A stretch of DNA of 64,000 nucleotides, from NCBI GenBank assembly GCA_018001935.1, contig JAGNHB010000027.1, positions 1 through 64,000 of the forward strand, given 5' to 3'. A model generated the notes under the pieces. That model was not told where the DNA came from, did not search any database, and was given only the letters and a program-made list of their open reading frames with translations. This document shows, in pieces, positions 16,989-24,347 of the stretch. Source of the stretch: Acidobacteriota bacterium. Its GTDB lineage: Bacteria; Acidobacteriota; JAAYUB01. The first letter of the stretch is position 1. Each line of letters begins with the position of its first letter. A program made the position numbers and the translations under genes.

Positions 16989-18115
16989 CGCCCCTCCCGT
17001 TCGGCGCCCTCGGGAAGCCCGGGCACGGGGGCGTCCAGGCGGAGCGGGGTCTTCACCAACCCCTCCCGTCCCCGCCCCGACCCCGTGGTCACCATCAGGT
17101 TCCGCCAGGTCTTCCCCGGGGGGACGTTCACCCACCGGCCCAGGATGCAGTTCTGCACCACGGCGTTCCGGTTGACCCGGTTCTCGCCGTGGAAGATGGA
17201 CTCCGAGACGGCGGCTCCCTCCTCCAGTTCGGCGCCGGGGCCGAGGACGGACCGCTTCAGAAAGATGTTGCCGATACCGGGTTCCCGGCCCGCACAGCAG
17301 AAGCCCTGGGGCCAGCGCCAATTCCCGTTCGCGGAGCCGGGCATCCGCCCCCCCGTCCCCATGGCGACGGGGAAATCCAGGTGGGCGCCGTCCCCCGACA
17401 CCATCCGCAGCAGGTCGATGGTGTTGCGCAGGTAGCGTTCCGGGGTGGAGAACTCCATCCACAGGCCGTCGCCGCAGAAAACGCCCACGGGAATCCCCTG
17501 GGCCCGCAGGGCGGGGTAAAGGTCCCGCACGGTGTCGGACGGGACCCCCGGGGCGACGTGGCGGAGGATTTCGGGCTCGATCAGGTGGATCCCGGTGAAA
17601 ACCCGCGGTTCCAGGTTCTGGCCCACGGCGTCGGCCCAGTGCATCACGCCGTCGAACATCCCCCCGGGGGTGGACCGCACGTGGGAAAAGGGTTCGCCCG
17701 TGGTGTTGGGAACGGTGACCAGCGTGGCCAGGCAGCCGTTTTTCCGGTGGAACTGCAGGGCCGGCCCCAGGTCGAGGTCGGTGACGATCTTCCCGTTCAC
17801 CAGGACGAAGGTGCCCTTCCCCTCGAAGTAGTTTCGGAGGGGCGCGAGGGCCCCGGCGGTCAGGAGGATCCGCGCCCGCTCGTCCGAGTACCGGAGCGTC
17901 CAGCCGGGCCGGTCGTACTGACGGGCCACCCGGCGGACCTCCTCCGGCAGGTGGTGAAGGTTGACGGCCGCCTCCCGGAGGCCGCAACGCCCCAGCCAGT
18001 CCAGCACGTGGTGCAGGAGGGGCCGGTTGAGGACCGGCAGCGCGGCCTTGGGGACCGTGTCGCTCAGGGGGGCCAGGCGGGTGGCCAGACCCGCCGCCAG
18101 GATCAGGGCGCGCAT
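16985..18115 (-). CDS. Sugar-1-phosphate nucleotidyltransferase
   Basis: A 376-residue NDP-sugar pyrophosphorylase. The N-terminus has the family signature LILAAGLATRLAPLSD with the 'PKAALPVLNRPLL' Lys motif. The product-binding strand 'FVLVNGKIVTDLD' and the 'DTVRDLYPALRAQGIPVGVF' segment place it with mannose-1-phosphate guanylyl- or MurNAc-1-phosphate uridylyltransferases. The last 100 residues contain short hexapeptide-like turns, as in the left-handed helix region of GlmU/ManC relatives. The exact sugar is not determinable. The gene is coupled to the cyanophycinase-like gene by a GTGA overlap. Confidence 0.85.
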   Translation of the reverse strand: MRALILAAGLATRLAPLSDTVPKAALPVLNRPLLHHVLDWLGRCGLREAAVNLHHLPEEVRRVARQYDRPGWTLRYSDERARILLTAGALAPLRNYFEGKGTFVLVNGKIVTDLDLGPALQFHRKNGCLATLVTVPNTTGEPFSHVRSTPGGMFDGVMHWADAVGQNLEPRVFTGIHLIEPEILRHVAPGVPSDTVRDLYPALRAQGIPVGVFCGDGLWMEFSTPERYLRNTIDLLRMVSGDGAHLDFPVAMGTGGRMPGSANGNWRWPQGFCCAGREPGIGNIFLKRSVLGPGAELEEGAAVSESIFHGENRVNRNAVVQNCILGRWVNVPPGKTWRNLMVTTGSGRGREGLVKTPLRLDAPVPGLPEGAEREGR

Positions 18116-18236
18116 TCGGGGAACTCCTTCACGGGGCGGGATTTCGGTAGCCGTGGTCGGGAAGCCCCATCGTCCCGCCCCGGTGTCGGGGGAGATTCTT
18201 CACCACCGGGCACCCTTTGTCAACCGGTTCTTTTCG

Positions 18237-18310
18237 CGGGTTTTCGACAAGTGCGAAGACCCCGCGAAACGTCGTCTTCGCCCGCGAACCCCGCGAATGA
18301 ACCCCAAAAA
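18237..18310. repeat. Degenerate repeat family B, copy 1 (GCCCGCGAA..CGCGAATGAAC)
   Basis: The block GTCTTCGCCCGCGAACC followed by CCGCGAATGAAC resembles 20993-21025. Together with family D it fills most of the 364-base gap 18116-18479, which holds no gene. Confidence 0.5.
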
Positions 18311-18385
18311 ACAACGGGAATCGAACGGGAAAGTGTTTGCAGTGCATTTGTTTGAGCCATCGCCCGGAGGGCGATGGCACTTTTA
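18302..18385 (-). repeat. Dispersed repeat family D, copy 2
   Basis: Matches 14354-14434. The hairpin GCCATCGCC-CGGA-GGGCGATGGC (18356-18378) is followed by ACTTTTA. Compensating changes between copies keep most of the stem, suggesting that the structure matters. Confidence 0.7.
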
Positions 18386-18439
18386 TGGGGATGTCGGACA
18401 AGAGGCTCTAAAAACTCGGGGGAGGGATGCAAAAAAGTC

Positions 18440-18468
18440 TTGACATCCCCCGCAGGCATGACTAATAT
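18440..18468 (+). promoter_or_regulatory. Promoter of initiator tRNA
   Basis: A consensus -35 TTGACA (18440-18445) and -10 TAATAT (18463-18468) are separated by exactly 17 bp. The -10 ends 11 bases before the tRNA. This is the best sigma70-like match in the window. Confidence 0.85.
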
Positions 18469-18479
18469 GGTTCTCTTGT

Positions 18480-18556
<77 letters not shown>

Positions 18557-18562
18557 GAATTC

Positions 18563-18590
18563 AAGGCCTCCGAACTTTCGGAGGCCTTTT
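18563..18590 (+). terminator. Rho-independent terminator of tRNA-fMet
   Basis: AAGGCCTCCGA (18563-18573) pairs with TCGGAGGCCTT (18578-18588), and a T-rich run follows (TTTTGACTTTT). It begins 7 bases after the tRNA. Confidence 0.88.
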
Positions 18591-18663
18591 GACTTTTCGA
18601 CGGGAAGCCGGGCCGGGCCCTTCACCGTGCGGAAACGCGGCCACCCGCGGCGGGGGCCGCGCG

Positions 18664-18933
18664 TCACCACTTGTCGTCGAGGTCGGGCCGGTCCTCCCCG
18701 TCGTCGCGTTTCCCGACGAAAACCACCTTGAGAACTTTCGCGTCGGCCCGGTAGACGACCCGCTGGTCCCCGCAGTCGAGCCGGCGGAAGGGCGACCCCT
18801 CGCGACAGTCGGCGTCCGCGGGCTCGGGGTCCTCGGCGAGCCCGCGCACCCGGTCCGAGAGGGCCTGGAACAAACCCGGGGGAAGCTGCCGCAGGGCGAC
18901 GCCCGCCTGGCGGGAGAGGAAGATCTTTCGCAT
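18664..18933 (-). CDS. RelE/ParE-family toxin
   Basis: An 89-residue basic protein with the RelE/ParE fold signature. N-terminal strands lead into a helical hairpin ('VALRQLPPGLFQAL'), then 'FRRLDCGDQRVVYRADAKVLKVVFVG', the core strands of toxins that cleave mRNA on the ribosome or inhibit gyrase. Its ATG overlaps the antitoxin TGA (ATGA), the usual order of antitoxin first, toxin second. RelE and ParE types cannot be separated confidently here. The C-terminus is unusually acidic (DDGEDRPDLDDKW). Confidence 0.82.
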   Translation of the reverse strand: MRKIFLSRQAGVALRQLPPGLFQALSDRVRGLAEDPEPADADCREGSPFRRLDCGDQRVVYRADAKVLKVVFVGKRDDGEDRPDLDDKW

Positions 18934-19175
18934 CAGGCTTCCCCGCGGAGGATCGCGGCCGATTCCTTCTCCCCCAGGTAGCCCTCCACGTCCGCCTCGG
19001 CGGCCCGCCGCGTCCACTCCGCGTCCTCGATGCGCCGGAGGCGCTCGTACTCCTGCAGGGCGATCACCACGACGACGGGACGACCCTTCCGCTCCACGAT
19101 CAGGGCCTCGCGCCCAGCCAGGTCGAGGCACCGCCCCAGGTGCTTCCGCATTTCCGTCGCCTTGATCACCCGCAT
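18933..19175 (-). CDS. Phd/YefM-family antitoxin
   Basis: An 80-residue protein. The first 55 residues match Phd/YefM DNA-binding antitoxins: 'IKATEMRKHLGRCLDLA' followed by a strand, 'LIVERKGRPVVVVIALQEYERL'. The acidic C-terminal helix would wrap the toxin. The ATG at 19175 follows GGGGAGGA; an upstream in-frame ATG would add residues foreign to the family. It overlaps the RelE-like gene by 4 bases. Such antitoxins normally repress their own promoter, which lies at 19213-19242. Confidence 0.85.
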   Translation of the reverse strand: MRVIKATEMRKHLGRCLDLAGREALIVERKGRPVVVVIALQEYERLRRIEDAEWTRRAAEADVEGYLGEKESAAILRGEA

Positions 19176-19212
19176 GTCGATGTCCTCCCCATCCCTGTCC
19201 TGATGAATCGAC

Positions 19213-19242
19213 ATTATAGCCAATTTTGGACGGTCTCGTCAA
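19213..19242 (-). promoter_or_regulatory. Promoter of the toxin-antitoxin operon
   Basis: On the minus strand TTGACG (19242-19237) and a perfect TATAAT (19218-19213) are separated by 18 bp, about 38 bases before the antitoxin ATG. Confidence 0.75.
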
Positions 19243-19339
19243 TCCGAAGGCCTGCCGGTTTCCCTCTTTTCTTCCATCCCGGAGACCCCAAACCGGAAAA
19301 GGAACCCCGAAATACTCGGAAAACACGAGTCCTGGCGCC

Positions 19340-19412
19340 TTGACGAGATCACGATCCGGATCGACTCCCGCCAAGACGCCACGCCCGCAACGGAAGACCG
19401 CACCCGCCGCGG
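19340..19412 (+). repeat. Dispersed repeat family C, copy 1
   Basis: The string GGCGCCTTGACGAGATCACGATCCGGATCGA and the following GCCAAGACGCCACGCCCGCAACGGAAGACCGC are degenerate matches to 44033-44104. Translations of the two regions share RSGS..AK.PRPQRKT, but neither looks like a real gene. The rest of 19243-19430 shows nothing else. Confidence 0.5.
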
Positions 19413-19430
19413 GGAATGAAGGAGTCGCCC

Positions 19431-20054
19431 TCAACGGCGGTCGGGCGCCCCGGCGGCGTTCACGGCCCGGACGAAGGCCGCCAGGGCCTCGAGCTGCGCC
19501 GTCAGGAGCGCGGGGTCGCTCACCATGGGGCGTTCCTGGATGGAGGCCCCCCGGGCGCGGACGATGCGTCGGGTCTTCCCTTCGCCGGCGAAGAACACGA
19601 GGAGGGCCTCGCGGACGGCCGGGTTCGCCAGCAGCCAGGGGACGGCCCGGGGGTCCGGCGCCCTGAAAACCATGTGTTTCTCGACCTCGGGGTCCCCCGT
19701 CCGGGGTGCGTGGTAGGCATACGGCCACCCGCACCGGCGGGAGTGAACCTCGAGCCCCTCGGGCCAGAAAACCGACAGGGGGGCCTCGAAGACCGGGTCG
19801 GAGGCCAACCCCCGGGTCCCCGTCCGGACCAGGCGAATCGTCACGGGCACGCCCTCGAAGGTGCCGGCCAGGGTCATGACGTCCAGCGGTTTCTCCCGGG
19901 TGAAGGAGAACCCCCGGCGAAGGGCGAAGGCCTGCCAGGACGCCGCGAGGCGGTTCCGGCCTTTCCGCCGGAAGAGGAACAACACGACCACGATTCCGAA
20001 CACGAGGACGAATTCCCCGAGATAAAAGAGAATCCTGGCCGTATCCCTGTCCAA
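19431..20054 (-). CDS. Membrane-anchored protein, tandem paralogue 2 (unknown function)
   Basis: A 207-residue protein with one N-terminal transmembrane helix (residues 8-28) followed by a basic RRK stop-transfer and a soluble cytoplasmic domain. I do not recognise the family. It is closely similar over its whole length to the gene at 20317-20937, sharing TLAG.FEGVPVT, 'FWPEG.EVHSR', 'AFFAGEGKT' and an almost identical C-terminus. Both start at TTG with GGAGG 5-7 bases upstream, and 262 bases separate them. The arrangement is a local duplication. The soluble domain resembles proteins that carry a SURF-like mixed alpha/beta fold, but I cannot support a function. Confidence 0.75.
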   Translation of the reverse strand: MDRDTARILFYLGEFVLVFGIVVVLFLFRRKGRNRLAASWQAFALRRGFSFTREKPLDVMTLAGTFEGVPVTIRLVRTGTRGLASDPVFEAPLSVFWPEGLEVHSRRCGWPYAYHAPRTGDPEVEKHMVFRAPDPRAVPWLLANPAVREALLVFFAGEGKTRRIVRARGASIQERPMVSDPALLTAQLEALAAFVRAVNAAGAPDRR

Positions 20055-20316
20055 CGAGTCCTCCGGGGCAAAATGTTCAGACCAGACGGATCTCCAGACC
20101 AGACAGCCGGAAGTGAACCTCGAACCGTGCCAAAAGCCTCCCCACTCTCAAATCGGAGCCGCGACCGTCAGGGAGCGGTAAGAACTGGAACTTCTCACCG
20201 CAGGTTTACGCGCGCGGCTCCGGCTCGCTTCCGGCCGGAGGACGGCGGCCCCGCCGCCCCGCTGAACAACGGCCGTACCATCCGGCCTCAAATGACAACG
20301 ATTTGCGTCGGAACGT
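20055..20316. other. Gene-free spacer between paralogues
   Basis: This spacer holds the direct repeat CCAGACC/CCAGACAG near 20093-20115. The phrase GGAGCCGCGACCGTCAGGG (20156-20174) looks like part of another dispersed palindromic element. No gene or clear promoter is seen. Confidence 0.4.
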
Positions 20317-20937
20317 CTATCCTCCTCGCGCCCCGGCGGCGTTCACGGCCCGGACGAAGGCCGCCAGGGCCTCGAGCTGCGCCGTCAGCCTCGCGGGGTC
20401 CCGGACCTCGGGGATGTCCTGGATGCGGGCCCCGCCGGAGCTGACCTTGCGCTGCGTTTTCCCCTCTCCGGCGAAGAAAGCGACGAGGGCCTGCCGCACC
20501 CCGGCGTTCGCCACGAGCCAGGGAACGACCCGGGGATCCGGGGCCTTGAAGACCATCAACTCGTCCACCGCGGGGTCCCCCGCCCTGGGGGCCTGGTAGG
20601 CGTATTGCCAGCCTTTCTTCCGGGAGTGGACCTCGACCCCTTCCGGCCAGAACACGGAAAAAGGGGCCTCGTAAACGGGTTGGAGCACCTCGTGCCGGAT
20701 CCCGATCCGCTCGAGCTTCACCGTGACGGGCACGCCCTCGAAGCAACCGGCCAGGGTCATCCCGTACGGCCGCTCCGACCGGGCGAAGGACAACCCCCGT
20801 CGCAGGGCGAAGCCCCGCCAGGAGGCCTCGAGAAGGCGCCGGCTCCGCCGCCGGAAGTACAGCAGAACGCAGATCAGGCCAAGCGCGAAGAGGAGTTCCC
20901 CGAGGTAGAAGAGAATTTTCAACGTCTCCCGGTCCAA
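20317..20937 (-). CDS. Membrane-anchored protein, tandem paralogue 1 (unknown function)
   Basis: A 206-residue protein with one N-terminal transmembrane helix (about residues 8-26), an RRRSRR stop-transfer and a soluble domain. It is the paralogue of 19431-20054. I chose the TTG at 20937 because the paralogue uses the same TTG-Asp-Arg start and because GGAGGG lies upstream; a longer frame has no ribosome site. The last 60 or so bases of the two genes are identical, much more alike than the rest, which suggests recent gene conversion. Function not recognised. Confidence 0.75.
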   Translation of the reverse strand: MDRETLKILFYLGELLFALGLICVLLYFRRRSRRLLEASWRGFALRRGLSFARSERPYGMTLAGCFEGVPVTVKLERIGIRHEVLQPVYEAPFSVFWPEGVEVHSRKKGWQYAYQAPRAGDPAVDELMVFKAPDPRVVPWLVANAGVRQALVAFFAGEGKTQRKVSSGGARIQDIPEVRDPARLTAQLEALAAFVRAVNAAGARGG

Positions 20938-20985
20938 CGAACCCTCCTCACCGCGTGCTGTTCCCCCATGAAATCCTGACGCCCC

Positions 20986-21030
20986 CGCAAAAAGTCTTTT
21001 TTGCCCGCGAATCACGCGAATGAACGCGAA
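20986..21030. repeat. Partial family A end joined to family B repeat
   Basis: CGCAAAAAGTC (20986-20996), the terminal motif of the family A elements at 34676 and 43824, is followed directly by TTTTTTGCCCGCGAATCACGCGAATGAAC, the family B motif also at about 18275. The two repeat types abut here. Confidence 0.5.
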
Positions 21031-21091
21031 TCAGAAATCAAAACCTGAAGATGCCGGCCGGAGCCGTATCGTCAATCGATCCCTTTCGAAC

Positions 21092-21826
21092 TCAATAGGC
21101 GAAAGGATAGACAACCAGTATCTTATAGGCATTTCCCTCTTTGACCAGATGGTATGAGAAAAACGGGGTGTTGATCTCCTTAAAGATCGTCCCAGATGGG
21201 AAGCCCAGGTACTCTGTTTCATAGGTCCTCTCTGAAGGGCTGTAAACTCTTTTTTCATAGGGAGCATCAATCATCCTTGCTAGTTCGTCCATCCGGGGAC
21301 AGACACGCAACGGCTCAAGCGTTCTTCTGATTTTTCTTGAAGCGCGCTTGAGTATCCTCGTGTTCTCTGATAACTCCTTCATTGTATATAATGTTGAATC
21401 ATCCGGCAATACTCCTGCAGGCAGTTTTCCAATCTCGATTGCCAACGCCTCTAATAGCTTTTTGACCTTCTCAGATATAACGCGATCGGATTCGCTGCTG
21501 TTCAAGAGTATTCCCAGCTTCAGGGCCAGATAATGATAATTCAGGAACGCTAAATAGTAGTTCAGAGCCAGCTTGGCCTTTTTATCTGTCATCGCCTGGG
21601 AAGCGGTGAAGCATTGATAAGGCGAAGTGCGGGGGTTCCGCCGATACCTCTGGCGGAAATCCTTTACAAAGAAATCCCCGATCAAGTTCTCGATCTTGTT
21701 CGAAGCGTCCAGACTCTTCTCCAACCCGACGATGAACTGCACGAGAGCAGGTTCGTCGATCGTCCAGCTGTTTCCGAATATCCAGCAGGGAATTACAAAC
21801 AACAGGGTCAGGACGAATCGCTTCAT
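21092..21826 (-). CDS. Exported hypothetical protein of low GC content
   Basis: A 244-residue protein with a signal peptide (MKRFVLTLLFVIPCWIFGNS). I do not recognise the family. The mature part is largely helical and charged, with Lys, Glu and Ile frequent, unlike the Ala/Gly/Arg-rich neighbours. Codons ending in A or T are common and GC is close to half, well below the flanking genes, suggesting recent acquisition. It starts 37 bases after the aldehyde dehydrogenase stop in the same orientation and may be read through from that operon. Long helices near residues 85-160 could form a coiled coil. Confidence 0.75.
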   Translation of the reverse strand: MKRFVLTLLFVIPCWIFGNSWTIDEPALVQFIVGLEKSLDASNKIENLIGDFFVKDFRQRYRRNPRTSPYQCFTASQAMTDKKAKLALNYYLAFLNYHYLALKLGILLNSSESDRVISEKVKKLLEALAIEIGKLPAGVLPDDSTLYTMKELSENTRILKRASRKIRRTLEPLRVCPRMDELARMIDAPYEKRVYSPSERTYETEYLGFPSGTIFKEINTPFFSYHLVKEGNAYKILVVYPFAY

Positions 21827-21863
21827 GGCTGCTCGCCGGTTCGGTTGCCGGTCCCTCCCGGGC

Positions 21864-23609
21864 TCAGTACAGCGAGGCCCTGGGGTCGTCCTTCGCCGCG
21901 GTGGAATCCTTTGCCGGGGCGTTCCCCTGCTGATCCTGGATCAGGCCGCGGAGGGCGGACTCCACCAGGTCCCGCACCACCTGCCGGTCCACGGGGCCCG
22001 CGAGTTCGGGAGAGGCCGGGGAAACCGCGGCGGGCGAACCGGAAGCTGCGGGGGTGGCCGGGGCGGGCGCCGGGTTGACCGATGGGGTGGAGGAAACCGG
22101 CGAGGAGGAGGCCGGTGGTGGCAAGACGACGGACGACACCTGGGGGCCCACTGCGGGGATGTAGACGGAGACGGGTTCCCTCGGCAGCACGGGAGCCGGG
22201 GATGGAGCACCGGTCGGACGCTCCGCCCCCCCGCCGGCCTGCAGGCCTCTTGGGAATTCCACCGGCCGGATCCCGTAGGCCAGCCGCTTGATGTGGACCA
22301 GGTGAAGCGCCGTGACGTTGTCGGAGGTGATGTTCCCGCCCCAGGCGCCGCAGCCCAGGGTCAGCGACGGGGCGAGCCCCGTGGAGTAGCCGATGGCGCC
22401 GTGGGTGGAGGGCGTGTTGGCCAGGATCCGGGACGCCGGCTTCTCCACGGCGAACATCCGAATGATCTCCTCGTCCCGGGAGTGGATGGACATGGAGTGC
22501 CCCAGGCCGCCGTAGTTGAGGAGCTTGATGCAGAGTTCGCACCCCTCGCGCCAGCCGTCGGCCGTGTAGAGCCCCAGGACGGGCGACAGCTTCTCGATGC
22601 AGAGGGGCTCTTCCGGACCCACGGCGGTCAGTTCCGCCACCAGGGCCGTCGTGGCCTCGGGGACCTTGAAACCCGCCATGCCGGCGATGACGTGAGGGGG
22701 GCGCCCCACTACCGCGGGGTTGAGCCCGCCGCGGACCACCATGGCTTTCTCGAGGAGCTTCTTCTCCTCGGGGGTGCACAGGTGCGCCCCGAAACGGGCC
22801 ATCTGCCGCCGGACCTCCGCGGCGACGGGTGCATCCGCCACGAGGGACTGCTCGGACGCGCAGATGGTGCCGTTGTCGAAGCACTTCCCGGCCAGGACCA
22901 TCTCGACGGCCTTCGGAACGTCCGCCGTCCGCTCGATGAAGGCGGGGACGTTGCCGGGCCCCACGCCGTAGGCGGGCTTGCCGGAACTGTACGCGGCCTT
23001 GACCAGGGCGTGCCCGCCCGTGGCCAGGATCACCGCCGTCAGCGGGTGGCGCATCAGCTCCGTGGTGGCCTCCATGGTGGGGTTGGCCAGGCAGCCGACG
23101 ATCCCCGGGGGGGCGCCGGCCCGGATGGCGGCGTCGTGCAGGATGTCGGCCGCCTTGCCGATGCAGCGCTTCGCCGAGGGGTGGGGCGAGAACACGATGG
23201 CGTTGCGCCCCTTGACCGAGATCAGGGCCTTGAAGATGGTGGTGCTGGTCGGGTTCGTGGTGGGGATGATGCCGGCCACGATGCCCATGGGGACGGCGAT
23301 CTCCACGGTCCCCAGGGCCTTGTCCTCCCGGATCGCCCCGACGGTCCGGACGGACCGGATGCTCTCCCAGACGTTGCGGGCGGCGAAGGTGTTCTTGATC
23401 ACCTTGTCCTCCACGCGCCCGAAGCCCGTCTCCTTCACCGCGTCCTCGGCCAGTTCCCGGGCGGCGGCGAAGGCGGCGTCCGACATGGACGCCACCACCC
23501 GGTCCACGTCCGCCTGGTCGAAGGCGCCAAACCGCTTCCGGGCCTCGTCGGCCGACCTCAGAAGACTTCGCACTTCCTGAATCGATCGAAGATCGGGGTC
23601 CAGTTCCAT
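21864..23609 (-). CDS. Acylating aldehyde dehydrogenase (EutE/PduP-like) with C-terminal cargo-like tail
   Basis: A 581-residue enzyme expected to convert an aldehyde, CoA and NAD+ to acyl-CoA. Residues 1-454 form the CoA-acylating aldehyde dehydrogenase fold, with catalytic Cys250 in '[12 protein letters not shown]', the nucleotide-binding 'IPTTNPTST' and the 'LATGG' strand. Residues 455-540 are a Pro/Ala/Ser linker. They lead to a predicted amphipathic helix at about 541-560 ('[18 protein letters not shown]') and a polar end. Linker plus short amphipathic helix is how cargo enzymes are targeted to bacterial microcompartments, yet no shell gene is nearby. The ATG at 23609 follows AGGAG and overlaps the HAD gene by 52 bases. 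Confidence 0.88.
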   Translation of the reverse strand: MELDPDLRSIQEVRSLLRSADEARKRFGAFDQADVDRVVASMSDAAFAAARELAEDAVKETGFGRVEDKVIKNTFAARNVWESIRSVRTVGAIREDKALGTVEIAVPMGIVAGIIPTTNPTSTTIFKALISVKGRNAIVFSPHPSAKRCIGKAADILHDAAIRAGAPPGIVGCLANPTMEATTELMRHPLTAVILATGGHALVKAAYSSGKPAYGVGPGNVPAFIERTADVPKAVEMVLAGKCFDNGTICASEQSLVADAPVAAEVRRQMARFGAHLCTPEEKKLLEKAMVVRGGLNPAVVGRPPHVIAGMAGFKVPEATTALVAELTAVGPEEPLCIEKLSPVLGLYTADGWREGCELCIKLLNYGGLGHSMSIHSRDEEIIRMFAVEKPASRILANTPSTHGAIGYSTGLAPSLTLGCGAWGGNITSDNVTALHLVHIKRLAYGIRPVEFPRGLQAGGGAERPTGAPSPAPVLPREPVSVYIPAVGPQVSSVVLPPPASSSPVSSTPSVNPAPAPATPAASGSPAAVSPASPELAGPVDRQVVRDLVESALRGLIQDQQGNAPAKDSTAAKDDPRASLY

Positions 23610-24310
23610 TCTGTCGCTCCTGTGTCTTGGAATAGCCGGTCGCAGACTCGCCCGGTGTCCGCCAGGGAGTCGAAGAGGAGGTGGGGCGTCCAGCCGGCCA
23701 GCGCCTGCCGGCTGTAATCCCCCGAGGCCACGGCCACGGCGATGCAGCCGGAAGCCTGGGCGCACTCGATGTCGCGGGGCGTGTCCCCGATCACGAAAAA
23801 GCGGGTCAGCTTGTCCGAGATCCCGCCCGGGGCGACGGCCCGGGCCCGGGCCTTCGCCACCGCCGGGAGGCGCGGGCGCTCGTCCGCGTCGTCCCCGAAA
23901 GCGCCGAAGGCGAAGAACCGCCAGATGCCGTAATGTTCCAGCTTCAGGCGCGCCCCTTCCCGCCAGTTGCCGGTCAGGAGCCCGACCAGCGTGTCGTGAC
24001 GGTCCGCGAGCCGCTCCAGGAGGGGGACGACCCCGGGCAGCAGCTTCCCGCGGGACGGGCGTTCGCCCAGCCCCTCGCACAGGAAGTTGAAGTAAGCCTC
24101 ACGATAGGCGTGCAGGCGGTCCGGCTCGTGTTTCCTCGCGACGATCTCCGCGTAGATCTGCCCGTCGATCCGGCCGCCCAGGTTGAAATTCCGCAGGGCG
24201 CCCCGGAGGCCGTGCACCTTCTCGAAGGCCCGCTCCATGGCCCGACGCCCGGCGCCGCCCGTGGAGATCAGGGTCCCGTCGATGTCGAAGAGGATGACGT
24301 GGCGGATCAT
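23558..24310 (-). CDS. HAD-superfamily phosphatase, phosphoglycolate phosphatase-like
   Basis: A 250-residue cytoplasmic phosphatase. HAD motif I DIDGTL starts at residue 9 with the nucleophile Asp. Motif II is in 'LVGLLTGNW', and the motif IV acidic pair is in 'FFVIGDTPRDIECA'. The helical cap between motifs I and II fits subfamily IA (Gph/PGP-like). Known members hydrolyse phosphoglycolate or other small phosphate esters. The gene overlaps the next by 52 bases and starts 37 bases after the Ser/Thr kinase, so it belongs to the same operon. A role in removing metabolite damage products is possible but not shown. Confidence 0.85.
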   Translation of the reverse strand: MIRHVILFDIDGTLISTGGAGRRAMERAFEKVHGLRGALRNFNLGGRIDGQIYAEIVARKHEPDRLHAYREAYFNFLCEGLGERPSRGKLLPGVVPLLERLADRHDTLVGLLTGNWREGARLKLEHYGIWRFFAFGAFGDDADERPRLPAVAKARARAVAPGGISDKLTRFFVIGDTPRDIECAQASGCIAVAVASGDYSRQALAGWTPHLLFDSLADTGRVCDRLFQDTGATEWNWTPIFDRFRKCEVF

Positions 24311-24347
24311 GGCGTGGCGGGTCCAGGCCGGGCGAGCCCGACGCGGA

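Noticed and set aside
21864..24080. Single 738-codon frame covering HAD region and aldehyde dehydrogenase
   Set aside because: The first 157 codons are an out-of-frame shadow of the HAD gene; the enzyme's natural N-terminus with ribosome site is at 23609.
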